Shown here: in pieces, positions 1-9,219 of the stretch | Position numbering within the stretch: the first letter of the stretch is position 1 | Layout of the letters: each line of letters opens with the position of its first letter | DNA from: Saccoglossus kowalevskii | Taxonomy: Eukaryota; Hemichordata; Enteropneusta; Harrimaniidae | Direction of reading: 5' to 3' | DNA: 10,224 bases | NCBI RefSeq assembly: GCF_000003605.2 | Contig: NW_003137327.1 | Coordinates: 340,057 to 350,280 of the forward strand | Made by a program: the position numbers and the translations under genes | Notes under the pieces: generated by a model | Seen by the model: the letters and a program-made list of their open reading frames with translations, nothing else | Told to the model about the DNA's origin: nothing | The model's database searches: none

Positions 1-593
1 GGTGAGAAAGGGACATAAAATTTGGTAGCCAAATCTAAAATGAATTCACCACTGGCGAATAACGAAAGGTCAGCGGAAGCCAAAGTTACATATCGATGAT
101 AAAATCACAATGTTGAATTCAGTTTGCCTGTGATGAAAGAAACTCAGATAATCCATCAAATCATAAAAGTGACGAAAACAACAAAGACCAAGCATAACCT
201 ATTCATCCCGGATATTACCATCTTTCCAATCACAAGGTAATAATCTTCACATGCATCAGTAGAAATATTAGGGGGGAGGGGGCATACATGCACATACAAG
301 CCAGCAACGATAAAGAATTTAAACAACAATCGGTGACCAACCAAGTATTTGGATCAAGAATTTTAATTCAAATGCATTTTAGTTTGCATATGTGCATAGA
401 CATGTGCAGGTGATCTTTCACTCAATACCTCTATATTATACTGTGACTTTCATGTTTGCTTGAGTGATACAACAAGTAGGACTACCTGGTATACATAAAT
501 TAGTGGAAGGGTAGATTACATTATAGACTTAGGTCTATCATTACATGTAGGTTAGCCAGCCACCTGATTTTTACTTAAAAACAATATTTTTTT

Positions 594-660
594 TATTTTC
601 CTCATACAATTGAACCACCTGGCAGGAAATAACCATGTTCAGATGCTATCAATTTACCTT
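594..660. repeat. Diverged interspersed repeat, copy A
   Basis: The segment beginning TATTTTCCTCATACAATTG and running through GATGCTATCAAT...ACCTT matches 1105-1169 in order along its length, with roughly four of five bases identical by eye and small gaps. The similarity seems to fade into AT-rich sequence on either side (words such as 'aataatccaac' near 800 and 'ataattcaac' near 1240). The family is not identified. Confidence 0.6.
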
Positions 661-1104
661 GAAGTTTCTTCTTATTAACATGAAATGAATGACAACCTTT
701 TAGTCTTTCCATGTTTCACAATTTTTCTGTTTGATATTTCCTCCGTGGATATATTTATATCAAGAGTCATCATAAAAAATATCAGACAAAAATCCACTTA
801 ATAATCCAACCACTCCAAAAAATGCAATTTTATTTTAATTCCAGCAATTGAGCTACCGATATCCATCATCAATCTTGATAGAAATGCTACATTCTGCATC
901 CAAATAAATGTGCATTCACAGTGCACAATAATGCTCAACTAAAATTTATCATCCAATATGAAGAAATGGCGCCACAAATAGAGCTCATCTGTTGTAAATC
1001 TAAGCAAGAGGAATTATTACTGATTGAGTAAAGAGTGAATTTCTCACCAATGGTCCGTCTGTACCATATTATAAATCCTTCATCACATTCCTATTAAAAT
1101 AATT

Positions 1105-1169
1105 TATTTTCCTCTAGCAATTCAACAACCTAGCATGAAAGCCACATTCATATGCTATCAATCCACCTT
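1105..1169. repeat. Diverged interspersed repeat, copy C
   Basis: This is the partner of 594-660: TATTTTCCTCTAGCAATTC, then AACAACCTAGCATGAAA, TTCATATGCTATCAAT and CCACCTT. A shorter possible third relative is at 823-870 (TTTTATTTTAATTCCAGCAATTG). All three lie in the same orientation within about 600 bp, so they may be an old local duplication or neighbouring insertions of one element. Confidence 0.6.
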
Positions 1170-2182
1170 AATGTTCTATCAAATGAAATTAATCATTAAT
1201 TCAACAATCACATTGAGCATATATCCTAAATTTCACTATAATAATTCAACTAATCCAAATATATATTTTTAATGGTTCAATAGACAAATGCTGTGTTTGC
1301 TACCTTACTGAGCACATTCACGACAGAAAGAGGGAGGTAGATTCTATAAGCCAGTTTGCCTCAGTTTTTCATAAGTTATAACAATGCTTACATGTACCGT
1401 ATATATGCATGTTGCCTCTCGGAAAATTGTTTACAAATGTACGCACAGACACAAAGATGTTATAAATTATATTTACATTGTGTATGTATAAATTAATACA
1501 CATTTTAGGAAAATTGTGTAAGCTACAATCCTATAATATAAATCAACATTTTCTGAACAAAACTTAATGGTATTGTAAATTATTTTTGCTGACCAGAAAT
1601 ATAATAACATTGAAAGTATAAATAGTCTGTTGTATTTATTTTTTCAAGCACATTGTGTATTTCAAAGTGTGTTCATGTTAATATGTCGGTTCATAGAGCG
1701 TTGAAATGCTAATTTTAATACAGATACTATAAATACTGGTAATCATTGAATATTTTTGTTACAATACATGCAATTCTACATGCATCGATAACATTCACAA
1801 GAAAGAATAAATTTCAAGTCAGCTGGAATAATCAGTAGCAAATGTTAGCTCAGCAAAGGTTGATCTACAGGATGACATATTATATGATATACTAAATGAC
1901 ACCATGCATCAGATAGCCAGTATCAACTAAAGATTTGGCAGGTGATCAGCTAAATACAGCACATTGGTTGAGAAAGTACATGTACCAGTGCTGTAATTAC
2001 TCTATTAGAAGTGCATCTCTAATAAAATCAATTCTGTAATTTACTTAAAGGTGAACCGCTCAATCCCATGGATTGCACCAAAGAATCATGGGACACTATT
2101 GTTTATGTTGTTTATAAAGTTAATCGATCTTTTGTTATCCATTGTAATTTTAATCCAGAAAGTAAATTTGTTGTGAGATTAG

Positions 2183-2420
2183 GGCTTAAGTGGAAGTGCC
2201 CCTTTAAGTGCAAGTGCTACTAACAAAAAAATAAAGTACCGTATTTGCTCCAGTAGAAGCGCATGTAAACCAACATTTGCATAAACTGAATATTGGATCA
2301 TTAAAATATGACATTATGACCATAGAAACTCCTTGGGCATTTATGTGAAGCACATGTACTACTAACATAAATAGAGTCAATACAGCAATATGATGCAATA
2401 TTTATAAATGCCAGGCTAGC
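2183..2420. repeat. Probable interspersed repeat fragment ('ACCGTATTTGCTCC' type)
   Basis: The patch carries recurring related words: 'TTAAGTGCAAGTGCTAC' (2204-2220), 'AGTAGAAGCGCATGTAAAC' (2252-2270) and 'TGTGAAGCACATGTACTAC' (2344-2362), with 'GTACCGTATTTGCTCC' at 2236-2251. From memory, openings of the 'taccgtattt' kind mark short dispersed repeats in several marine invertebrates, but I cannot name a family. It could also be chance word sharing. Confidence 0.4.
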
Positions 2421-2869
2421 AACACGTCATAAATTTAGTGCCAGGTTAAGCCATGAGCTAAACAGAATCCACTGATGGTACTTTGATGAAGCATCTTGAG
2501 CCTACTCAATTCTGATAATATTGTCAAAATGCAAACAGTTTGCTACAAGGCACAAGTACTACAATCTGTCTGAGAAAATACTAAAGAAATAGATACATTG
2601 GCATGTAACAGATCTCCAACAGGTACGCAAGGCATCTAGATTGCAAATGTAAACAGAAAAATGATATCATTTAATTATCAGGACAGTGCAATCCCAATGT
2701 ATATTTGTATGCATAACAAGGGTATATGCACAGTATAGACAGAGTGGATTTCACATCAACACAGTATGATGTTACATAAACAGTTTTCAGTCTGCTCACT
2801 ACCAGAAACTCAGACAACCATAGGGTTCAATAGCTACAGGTACCTAATCTACACATTGACAAAGTAATG

Positions 2870-2900
2870 GGAGAAGGAGGCGGAGGAGGAGGAGAAGAAA
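2870..2900 (+). repeat. Purine-rich GGA/GAA tract
   Basis: The run is gggagaaggagg, one C, then ggaggaggaggagaagaaa, purine throughout except for that single C at 2881. It looks like an imperfect (GGA)n microsatellite. Read in a frame it gives short acidic or Gly-rich runs, but no ORF surrounds it. Such tracts can form triplex structures and are length-polymorphic; no function is shown here. Confidence 0.6.
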
Positions 2901-3104
2901 TGATGGCAAAAGTGTAATCCTAAACCAGTAAATAATTTACTATTATCTAACATATATTCTCTATACCGAGGATATTAGTAATGCATATACATGCAGACAG
3001 AGACAGAGGTGTGCCTGAGGTAAAATATATTTATTTTTGGTTCATGTGCCCTTCTACTGTCATTGCTTATCAGTTTATTATGATCATGTGGCATTAATGT
3101 GTTA

Positions 3105-3191
3105 GTGTAAAATACTTAATTTTTGCTGGAATTAATTTTTGCTGAAAAGACAATTTAGGGCAACAGTACTGTGAAATACTTTAATTTTTAT
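3105..3191. repeat. Short direct repeats (TTAATTTTTGCTG)
   Basis: TTAATTTTTGCTG occurs exactly at 3116-3128 and 3132-3144, a 16-bp period. A related unit recurs as GTGTAAAATACTTAATTTTT at 3105-3124 and GTGAAATACTTTAATTTTT at 3171-3189. This is a small local duplication, possibly the end of an old AT-rich miniature transposon. Nothing in it is coding. Confidence 0.5.
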
Positions 3192-5281
3192 TCACTTCTA
3201 ATAGAGAAAATATAATATTTTGAATTTTCAGGGTAAAGCAATAGTAGCATTCAAGTACACTTAATTATATCATGACTGTTGTACAAAAAAAACATTGTTA
3301 TTTTATGTTCATACTGAAATTCTTTGTGTACTACATATTGTAGTACCCATGCTACATGCAGAACAATTTAATGCAATAACACCTTAATCTTAGGATTACA
3401 TCATTGTTCATACTCATTACATATTTATCTTTAGTTTCTTCAAATGTACTGTGAATAAGATGTTTAAAATTGAAAGAAGCGAATTATGACCATTTGTTTA
3501 ATAATTTATTAAAACCATGCTAAGCCATATATAGGTTATTGTCAAAATTCCAGCAAACTCCAGACACAGAAAGCTACAAATAAGATTGGTGAACCATACA
3601 CGATTAATTTAAATTTCATGAAAAATGGACAATAGAATACTCATTGTCAAGGGGAATAACACTACCATCACTGTCATAGCCAATCAAAACAAACGACCTT
3701 GATTTTACAGAATAAATTATGGCTCATACATACACATGACAAGAAGCTGACAAATTCTAAATCTTTATTTTGGCACACACACGTGCATATCCTTCGAAAA
3801 GAAAGATTTTGCCAGTGCATACATACATTGTACATCAAAAATAAATAATTATTTTGTAATAAATGAAAATTAATTATTATAATATGAATAAATTTTAGTA
3901 GATGTCAACAACTTAATGACAATCATAATTTAGTTTAGTTTCGATGTTTTCATTATTCTAAGGAATAATATTCTAAATGCAAGCCAATACTAGTAATTTG
4001 CGGCAGTAGTCAAGCAACTCGTGTGGAAAATTCTACTCTTTAGCTTTTACATGTTAAAGATGCGATCAATACATTTAGTCTTTACATGTTTACAACTTAA
4101 TAATGCTTACATAACATCAGCAATAAACACAGTATTTACAAACCATCAACTGGCAGTTAAGGTGAAAATCTACACTAATCAAATATATTAATATTAGCAG
4201 GGCTTTGAGTTTCAAACACAATTAAATAATGAAGTCTGTCATAAACTGTTAATAATGGGCAAATGGCATGTTTCAAACAGCCAGTGTGCCACTACTGATT
4301 TAGACAAACAAAAGTCTTCCATACTAATATTATCTTCTTCATCTATTACTATAATATGGCCCATGTCATTTCCAAAATTAAATATATAGACCTTCAGAAT
4401 TTATATTTTAATAGAAGACAAAAAAACAAATTGCACACAGAACTCAGACAATGGGAGTATCTTGTGCAAAAAAACACAAATAAATAAGCATCAGATAGCA
4501 CATACCGTAGTATTCACTTAACAAAAATGAAAAGGAAGAGAACGTGCATTCAATGAACTAAATAAAAAAATAACACCACATAACATTTTAATTTAATTAT
4601 ACACGTTTTCGATGGTTTTTCCAAAGACTGATCTCAGATATTGGTTTATCCTTCCTCAAGGGAAATATTAATAGCACTATAAATATCTGAAACTATGGCA
4701 ATGCCATCATTAATAATAACTTTCCTCTCGCTGTTCAGACAAGCAGTCATTGAATAATTCTTTTTAAAAGAGATACAAAAATAGTCAAGTTCACATATGA
4801 CCAGTTTAAGGGCTTCATGAAAAAATTAATAATGCTTGAACCTTGAAATTTTCCTCACCAATTGTCCTTTTCCAATAATTTCTTTGTTAATTGGATAAAA
4901 TAGACATAATTACCCGTATCCCACCGTTCTATATGAATTGATTTTTAAAAAAAATACAGAAATTTTTTTTTTTTGCGAAAGATGACTAAAGTCAACTTGT
5001 TCAAATGGTTCACTTGACCGAGCAGAACAAAAAACAAAAATGGTAATCATTTAATAAACATCATTATCATTATTCACAGCTATGTTCTTTGCTACTTTCT
5101 GTACCCTTGCAGTAATTTCATGATACTAGTAAATCAATTTACTATTACAACATACACAAACATAACAATGAAAGACTCACAAATTGTAAAGATGAAAGCA
5201 TTTTATAAATGACCGATAGTGATCTATGACGCAGGATAATGATTCTCTTCTTGGTGAATTCAATGCAGTAAATAACCCCAC

Positions 5282-5333
5282 TGTTCATTGTATATTTTAG
5301 AATTCATTGTTCAATGTATATTCTAGGATTCAC
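5282..5333 (+). repeat. 26-bp tandem duplication, two units
   Basis: Units at 5282-5307 and 5308-5333 begin TGTTCATTGTATATTTTAG and TGTTCAATGTATATTCTAG and agree at 22 of 26 positions. It is a simple diverged tandem duplication within the putative intron. Confidence 0.7.
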
Positions 5334-6774
5334 ACTGAATATCGAGAAAATTTTGTTTACACTTGAATAATAAACAGTCTTATCAACTATTAAAAATATT
5401 GAAAATTAAATTTATTGAACTTTGTTAATTTATTTACTGATCTATCAATTGTGAGAAATATGTCTAAACAAAAATTAATTTGTTAAAATAAGTTATCAAA
5501 TTTGGTTAGTAAATTGGAATTCAGCCAAACAATGGCGTATGGTATCCAAAAATTTAGAATAAGCAAGCACAACATGATTCATAATGTAGTCACCGTACTA
5601 CAGATTGCACTTGCCAAGTATGCAAATCATTTTAAATATATATTCATTTTAAATAAACTGAACTGTTAACATGATACATATTGATTTTGAGAATTGATTT
5701 TTTTGCTAAATATACATTGTATTATCAGTATCAATGCATGCTTATAAAAATTCTTGAAGCTTAAAAGCGTTGCTTTGGCGATCATCCACAGGATAATTCT
5801 ATAATTGCTGTGAAAGAGCACCGAAATATCAAGTGTTGACTCCCGCACAGAAGACCTATGAATTTGATCATATATGTTTGATAATATCTCTAGGGACATC
5901 ATTCAAATTAACACTTGTAGCTGCTTTCAACCATGAACTTAGCATGTAACAACACGTTTCATCGGCCAAAAATATTACATCTATTCACCATAATTCTTTG
6001 TTAGACTTTGCTAAAATACAACGCAAGTAATGATTTCTTTTTGACAAAAACATCTTGTGCAAATCTTTACTACAAAAATTGCAGGTTAATAATGCTTGCT
6101 TGGTAATTTTATTATAATTTTCATATAGCCTATGCAAAATCATACAGTTCAGCTAACTCATAATAAACATAGAATAGGAACACAAAAGTTATTTTGCTTG
6201 AAAGACAATGCAAGGTCGGTCATTATTATAGCAACAAAGACGAGACGGCATTTAAACTTGTTATTTTCTGTATGCCAACAAGCGAAAACTATACATTATT
6301 ATACCAACATTGCTAAAACAGCAAGTACACGAAGTCGACTTCAGAATTCAGATAAAAACACTGATTAATTTCACTCATATTGCCTATGTTATTGTTCTGC
6401 TGGTCAATATTCAAGTGGACATGTTTGACGTATTGTTTGGTGAGGTATTAAAATTTATTGTTCGTCCCCGGAACCATTATTTCGAAAAGTCTTTGCGAAA
6501 TAAATTACTATAATGCATTATCAAGAAATTTTTAAAACTTGCGGCATGAGACCAGCGGCATAAACAGATATAGTTACCGGCGCGGCAGTACCGACAAATT
6601 TGCCGATTTACGTTTAATTTACAACACAGTTTCTGCGCGAGGTGTACGACTCGTCGCTTGGCCAGACACAATGCAAACCAAATGACTACATTGGAACGAC
6701 ACAACACGGCAGACAAGGTAAATAATCGGCAATAGCAGTACAAATTTAACAACAGAGAAAATGTTGATACGTAC

Positions 6775-6943
6775 TTTCTGTACATCTTATTAGTTTGAGA
6801 ACATCGTCAGGCGAGACGTCTTTTTTCTCGAGCAGATCTTCTTCTGTAATGGTTTGTTTCTTTTCCCTGACTTTCCTCCCGAGAAAACCACCTCCCTTCT
6901 TTTTTTCTGAGCCACTCTTCTTGTCCGGCGATTTTGTACTCAT
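6775..6943 (-). CDS. unc119: UNC119-like lipid-binding chaperone, first coding exon (partial)
   Basis: The exon encodes 56 residues plus one base. Seen: start MSTKSPDKKSGSEKKKGGGF, a Lys/Gly-rich leader over about residues 8-30, then TITEEDLLEKKDVSPDDVLK (31-50) and LIRCTE. The start has A at -3, and an in-frame TAG lies upstream at 6971-6973. The exon ends at GAAA|GTACGT (donor GT at 6774-6773), phase 1, leaving an A to begin the next codon. Known: UNC119/UNC119B proteins have a basic, low-complexity leader, a 'TE-x-x-LL ... P-x-x-VL-x-L-x-x-(I/V)T' segment, and then an immunoglobulin-like beta-sandwich of the PDE6-delta family. That fold holds N-myristoylated cargo (transducin alpha, NPHP3, Src kinases) and releases it on ARL2/ARL3-GTP. 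The spacing and Lys-Gly-Gly-Gly stretch look closer to UNC119B. The whole sandwich domain is missing here and is inferred to lie in exons left of the window. Family identity is from remembered alignment, so it is strong but not searched. Confidence 0.85.
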
Positions 6944-7048
6944 GGTAAATGAACGTCTCTGTAAAAATAACTAACTAAGACCTCCCTGCCAGAAATAATT
7001 AGAAATTTTGACAGCAAACTTCGTCAGTGGTAGTCCTAAAACTGTAGA
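6944..7048. promoter_or_regulatory. Probable bidirectional promoter between divergent start codons
   Basis: The UNC119-like start codon (6943, minus) and the first ATG of the plus-strand candidate exon (7049) are 105 bp apart, 123 bp if the stronger-context ATG at 7067 is used. Both 5' UTRs and any promoter elements must fit in this gap or overlap the coding exons. I see no TATA box in it. The flanking coding side at about 6540-6940 is visibly richer in CpG than the rest of the window. Head-to-head pairs this close usually share a promoter in animals; that part is inference. Confidence 0.5.
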
Positions 7049-7129
7049 ATGTTCAGCAAAACCAAGATGGACGACGCTAGTCCCATTGAATTCTGGGTAC
7101 TCCAGGACGTCTCCAGGCTCCCTAACCAG
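7049..7129 (+). CDS. Candidate first coding exon of an unrecognised divergent gene
   Basis: An open frame starts at 7049, with a second in-frame ATG at 7067 in much better context (A at -3, G at +4); an in-frame TAA lies upstream at 7037. The peptide runs MFSKTKMDDASPIEFWVLQD and then VSRLPNQ up to a CAG|GTAAAA donor (GT at 7130), phase 0. Unspliced, the frame goes on to a TAG at 7202-7204 (51 aa). Possible downstream acceptors are a strong 'cctctttctccag' ending at 7313, opening a frame to TAA at 7473-7475, and two tandem acceptors at 7619 and 7626. I cannot tell which is used. The 'SPxEFWV' string recalls the start of some Tudor domains, but this is too short to assign. The case rests on position, Kozak context and donor. 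Confidence 0.4.
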
Positions 7130-7313
7130 GTAAAAATAGTCAGTACCCACTATGTCAGTGATTTTGTTGAAAAACTTTCTTCATCTGAACATCGCCGGTA
7201 TTAGTCTACGCACAGTCCCTCTATCCTCAAAAAACTAATAGTTGTCTGAGCTCTTTCGTAGATACAACGATAGATATAGGGACTATGGTATGCGCTACTG
7301 CCTCTTTCTCCAG

Positions 7314-7475
7314 ACTGCGGACTTCTGTGTTAGTTTTACGAGAAAACTTTATCTTAAAATTAATTGGCTTAGATACAACGTTTACCTGACCAATCCAATC
7401 AGATACATTCATTTCTCGAGGCAACAGTCGGCTAAGATGGAATACTCGACTGTTGTGCCAAAAAGTGAATTGTAA
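7314..7475 (+). CDS. Possible second exon of the divergent gene (weak)
   Basis: A pyrimidine-rich acceptor (cctctttctccag, AG at 7312-7313) precedes a frame that is in phase with the 7129 donor and stays open for 53 codons, from TADFCVSFTRKL to VVPKSEL and a TAA at 7473. The intron would be 184 bp. The peptide matches no family I know and is rich in Arg, Tyr and Ser. A longer open frame of 118 codons lies on the opposite strand over 7227-7583, so openness alone is weak evidence for either strand. A 9-bp inverted repeat (CAACAGTCG at 7422-7430 against CGACTGTTG at 7447-7455) sits near its end. Confidence 0.2.
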   Translation, partial: TADFCVSFTRKLYLKINWLRYNVYLTNPIRYIHFSRQQSAKMEYSTVVPKSEL

Positions 7476-7764
7476 ACGGTACGTACTCATAGTAGGCGCT
7501 ACTAGTGTACGGGTCTGTGAACACAAATAATATACTAACACTTGTTCAGTCATCATTTTGGAAAAAGCGCTGGAAAACAACAATTTGCATAGTTTTTATA
7601 CCATCTTCCCAGTTTCCAGGGTCCAGGTCGACCTCTTGGACAATATTTCTAAATCTCAAAACAAGTTTTGAGTTATCAAATTTTGTTTTCTTCAAATAAG
7701 TTCAGGTTGATCCCCTATACATATCAAGGATTATCCGAGTAAATATCCTAAGTTATATCTACTA
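7476..7764. other. Non-coding or intronic stretch
   Basis: It contains a pyrimidine-rich stretch with two tandem potential acceptors at 7619 and 7626 (tttccag, ggtccag). From 7627 a phase-0 frame VDLLDNISKSQNKF would follow the 7129 donor and stop at TGA 7669-7671. No other gene is recognisable. Confidence 0.35.
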
Positions 7765-7772
7765 CGTTCACG

Positions 7773-7797
7773 CATGGAGGTAATAATTACCTCCATG
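7773..7797. repeat. 25-bp near-perfect palindrome
   Basis: CATGGAGGTAAT (7773-7784) is the exact reverse complement of ATTACCTCCATG (7786-7797), with a single central A at 7785. Its left end overlaps a 10-bp word, CGTTCACGCA (7765-7774), that recurs at 8115-8124. This may be a terminal or fold-back piece of a mobile element; its function is unknown. Confidence 0.75.
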
Positions 7798-7813
7798 GAC
7801 TGACTCAGCTCGT

Positions 7814-8104
7814 GCCGAAATCACGCCCTCATTCGCCCATCTGTTATTTGGCCCAAACATGGAAAATGATACACATATGATGATAATAATAATTGCACAT
7901 AAGATTCGAAAACATTTTCACGTCAATGTAGCATTGCAAGAAAATAGCGGTTGCAGCAGCACATAAATATGCGTCGCTGACGACGGTTTACATTCATTTC
8001 TACAGCATCCGATCATATATATCTGCATTTCCCTTCATCGTCATTTCATAAGTATGAATCGGCGTATGTTTTCTTAAATTTACCACCGAGGGCGTGATTT
8101 TGGC
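7814..8104. mobile_element. Possible miniature inverted-repeat element, about 290 bp
   Basis: GCCGAAATCACGCCCTC (7814-7830) and GAGGGCGTGATTTTGGC (8088-8104) are inverted repeats matching at 16 of 17 positions. They bound a non-coding interior with ATA-type low-complexity sequence (for example near 7881-7893). The 10-bp direct repeat CGTTCACGCA (7765-7774 and 8115-8124) lies outside both arms, as a target-site duplication might, but the distances to the arms are unequal (39 and 10 bp), so it may be part of a larger element. No transposase is present, so any such element would be non-autonomous. Confidence 0.4.
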
Positions 8105-8190
8105 GCGTGCCGAGCGTTCACGCAGCAAATCTCGGCACGTGCCGACTCGTTCCCGACCGTTAACACACAAGTTTCCGCACGTGCCGAGAT
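8102..8190. repeat. Cluster of CACGTG-centred palindromes
   Basis: TCGGCACGTGCCGA (8132-8145) is a perfect 14-bp palindrome around the E-box CACGTG. A second CACGTG sits in CCGCACGTGCCGAG at 8175-8188, and variants occur at 8104-8114 (CGCGTGCCGAG) and 7809-7817 (CTCGTGCCG). The shared word GTGCCGA suggests one repeated motif, either element ends or binding sites for bHLH factors of the MYC/USF/CLOCK type. Which of these applies is not decided by the sequence. Confidence 0.5.
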
Positions 8191-8520
8191 CTCTAATGTC
8201 TACAAAAGTTAGACATCTCTCTTTGGGTAACTATTGGGGAAGATCGTTTTTCTCCGATATTATCGGATAATTATCGTCTAATGAAATATAATGAAATGTT
8301 AGCATAGATGTCTAACTTGGACATTATTAGATTAATATCGATAATATCGGAGAAAAACAAACTACCTTAATAGTTACTCAAAGAGAGATGCCTAACTCAG
8401 ACATTATTAGACGATAATATCGATATTATCAATAATATCGGAGAAAACGAGCTGCCGCAATAGTTGCCCAGACAGACCTGTCTAACTTAGACATTTTTAG
8501 ACGATAATATCGGATAACGT
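8191..8520. mobile_element. Fold-back repeat array of about 80-bp units
   Basis: An inverted arm at 8208-8282 pairs with 8326-8396; over the 46-nt segment AGAAAAAC...CTAAC, 39 positions match by eye. A further direct unit follows at 8406-8486 and a partial one from about 8496. Each junction carries the near-palindromic word TGTCTAACTTxGACATT (8309-8325, 8389-8405, 8479-8495, and inverted at about 8197-8214). Inside are GATAATATCGATATTATC (8413-8430, a perfect palindrome) and CCGATATTATCGG (8254-8266). No ORF is present. The layout fits a fold-back or miniature DNA transposon, or a satellite seed; the family is unknown. Confidence 0.65.
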
Positions 8521-9219
8521 TAACAAGTGAAATGTCGAGCATTCCTCCTAAAATATGTTTGGATATTTAGAGTCGTAACAAATTCCCACTTCTGGTCCGG
8601 TTAGACTTAACATACACCACGAGTATTCACTTTTGAGATATAATTTTTGCTATGTGTTGATTCTTGGATATTTCAGCTTCGTCGTGCTGCACTTCGTTCA
8701 GTAATTTGAACTTCCCAGATTGTGTAAAAACGGATAGTTTCGCAATTTTGACACGGGAAAATACTTAGGCTAAATTATTTGCTGAGGGACGGCCGCTTAG
8801 GGATGTGCACTCTTACTTGCAGCACATGAACCTTAAAGCGTTAGGCAATCAAACAAATAATGACTTTGTACTAAAGTACATAAAGTACGTTCAAGGTCTT
8901 CACTTTTTCATAGCTTAAAAACGAATTTACCCTTTTGCTTAAATACATCAAATGAATTGGTAAGGGGGGCAGCAATTATGAACAACAATTAAACAGCAAA
9001 ATGATACAGTGCCATAACTACACTGTTAACTGAAATAAACCAACCACAAATTATCGAAACAACAAATATACTAAATGACAGACTGAGAAAACAAGAAAAT
9101 AAGTTTGGAAGTTGAAAATGGTTTGACCCAACTGGGTCCAACTAATCGCGTAACGCTCTCCAGGCGCGCATAACAAACCAGTCAGTAGCTTAGATGGCAA
9201 TGTTGTTGTTCGGAACAAT
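8521..9219. other. Non-coding stretch, nothing recognised
   Basis: There is no supported exon, RNA gene or repeat. The sequence is moderately AT-rich, with CpG words near 8700-8800 and 9147-9170. The last 70 bases or so would hold the 5' UTR and promoter of the candidate gene starting at 9220; no TATA box is evident there. Confidence 0.5.

Larger units (their letters stand above)
1..6774 (-). other. Probable long first intron of the UNC119-like gene
   Basis: The donor at 6774 is followed leftward by AT-rich sequence in which I find no minus-strand segment resembling the rest of UNC119 (for example the YLC, FTRFKIRD, FEIAKP or HNKADY segments). The gene therefore probably continues beyond the left edge. 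This is inference from absence; an exon of unusual codon use could be missed. Apart from the repeats listed separately, 1-593, 1170-2182, 2421-2867, 3200-4238, 4401-5281 and 5334-6774 show only AT-rich sequence, short homopolymers and scattered 'acatgta' words. No gene, RNA or mobile-element ORF is recognised in them. Confidence 0.55.

Noticed and set aside
271-282. G-run considered as a G-quadruplex
   Set aside because: Only two G runs (6 and 5) separated by one A; it lacks the usual four tracts.
156-344. 62-codon minus-strand frame with a hydrophobic start
   Set aside because: Spans a poly-G run and has no conserved motif; probably chance.
2062-2092. Imperfect inverted repeat TCCCATGGATT / AATCATGGGA
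   Set aside because: About 10 bp with a bulge and no flanking duplication; not distinguishable from chance.
2204-2398. 64-codon minus-strand frame whose start looks like a signal peptide followed by Cys residues
   Set aside because: It lies entirely in a repeat-like patch; hydrophobic starts arise easily in AT-rich DNA.
3952-3969. Small inverted repeat ATTATTC-TAAG-GAATAAT
   Set aside because: Seven AT-rich base pairs are expected by chance in this composition.
5666-5902. 78-codon minus-strand frame considered as an UNC119 exon
   Set aside because: Its peptide does not match any conserved UNC119 segment and it has no supporting acceptor.
6132-6513. Two overlapping plus-strand frames of 78 and 67 codons
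   Set aside because: No family resemblance and no good initiation context or splice structure; antisense to the putative intron.
6477-6785. 102-codon minus-strand frame, Cys-rich, overlapping the UNC119 donor
   Set aside because: It begins inside exon 1 in another frame, crosses the consensus donor and shows no family motif; best read as a chance frame in the intron.
7227-7583. 118-codon minus-strand frame, the longest in the window
   Set aside because: No recognisable domain, no supporting splice or start context, and it overlaps a competing plus-strand candidate; length alone is not convincing.
7809-7822. CTCGTGCCGAAATC resembling a cDNA-library EcoRI adaptor
   Set aside because: It differs from the adaptor by a base, lacks the GAATTC site and belongs to a motif repeated nearby, so it is genomic and not vector.
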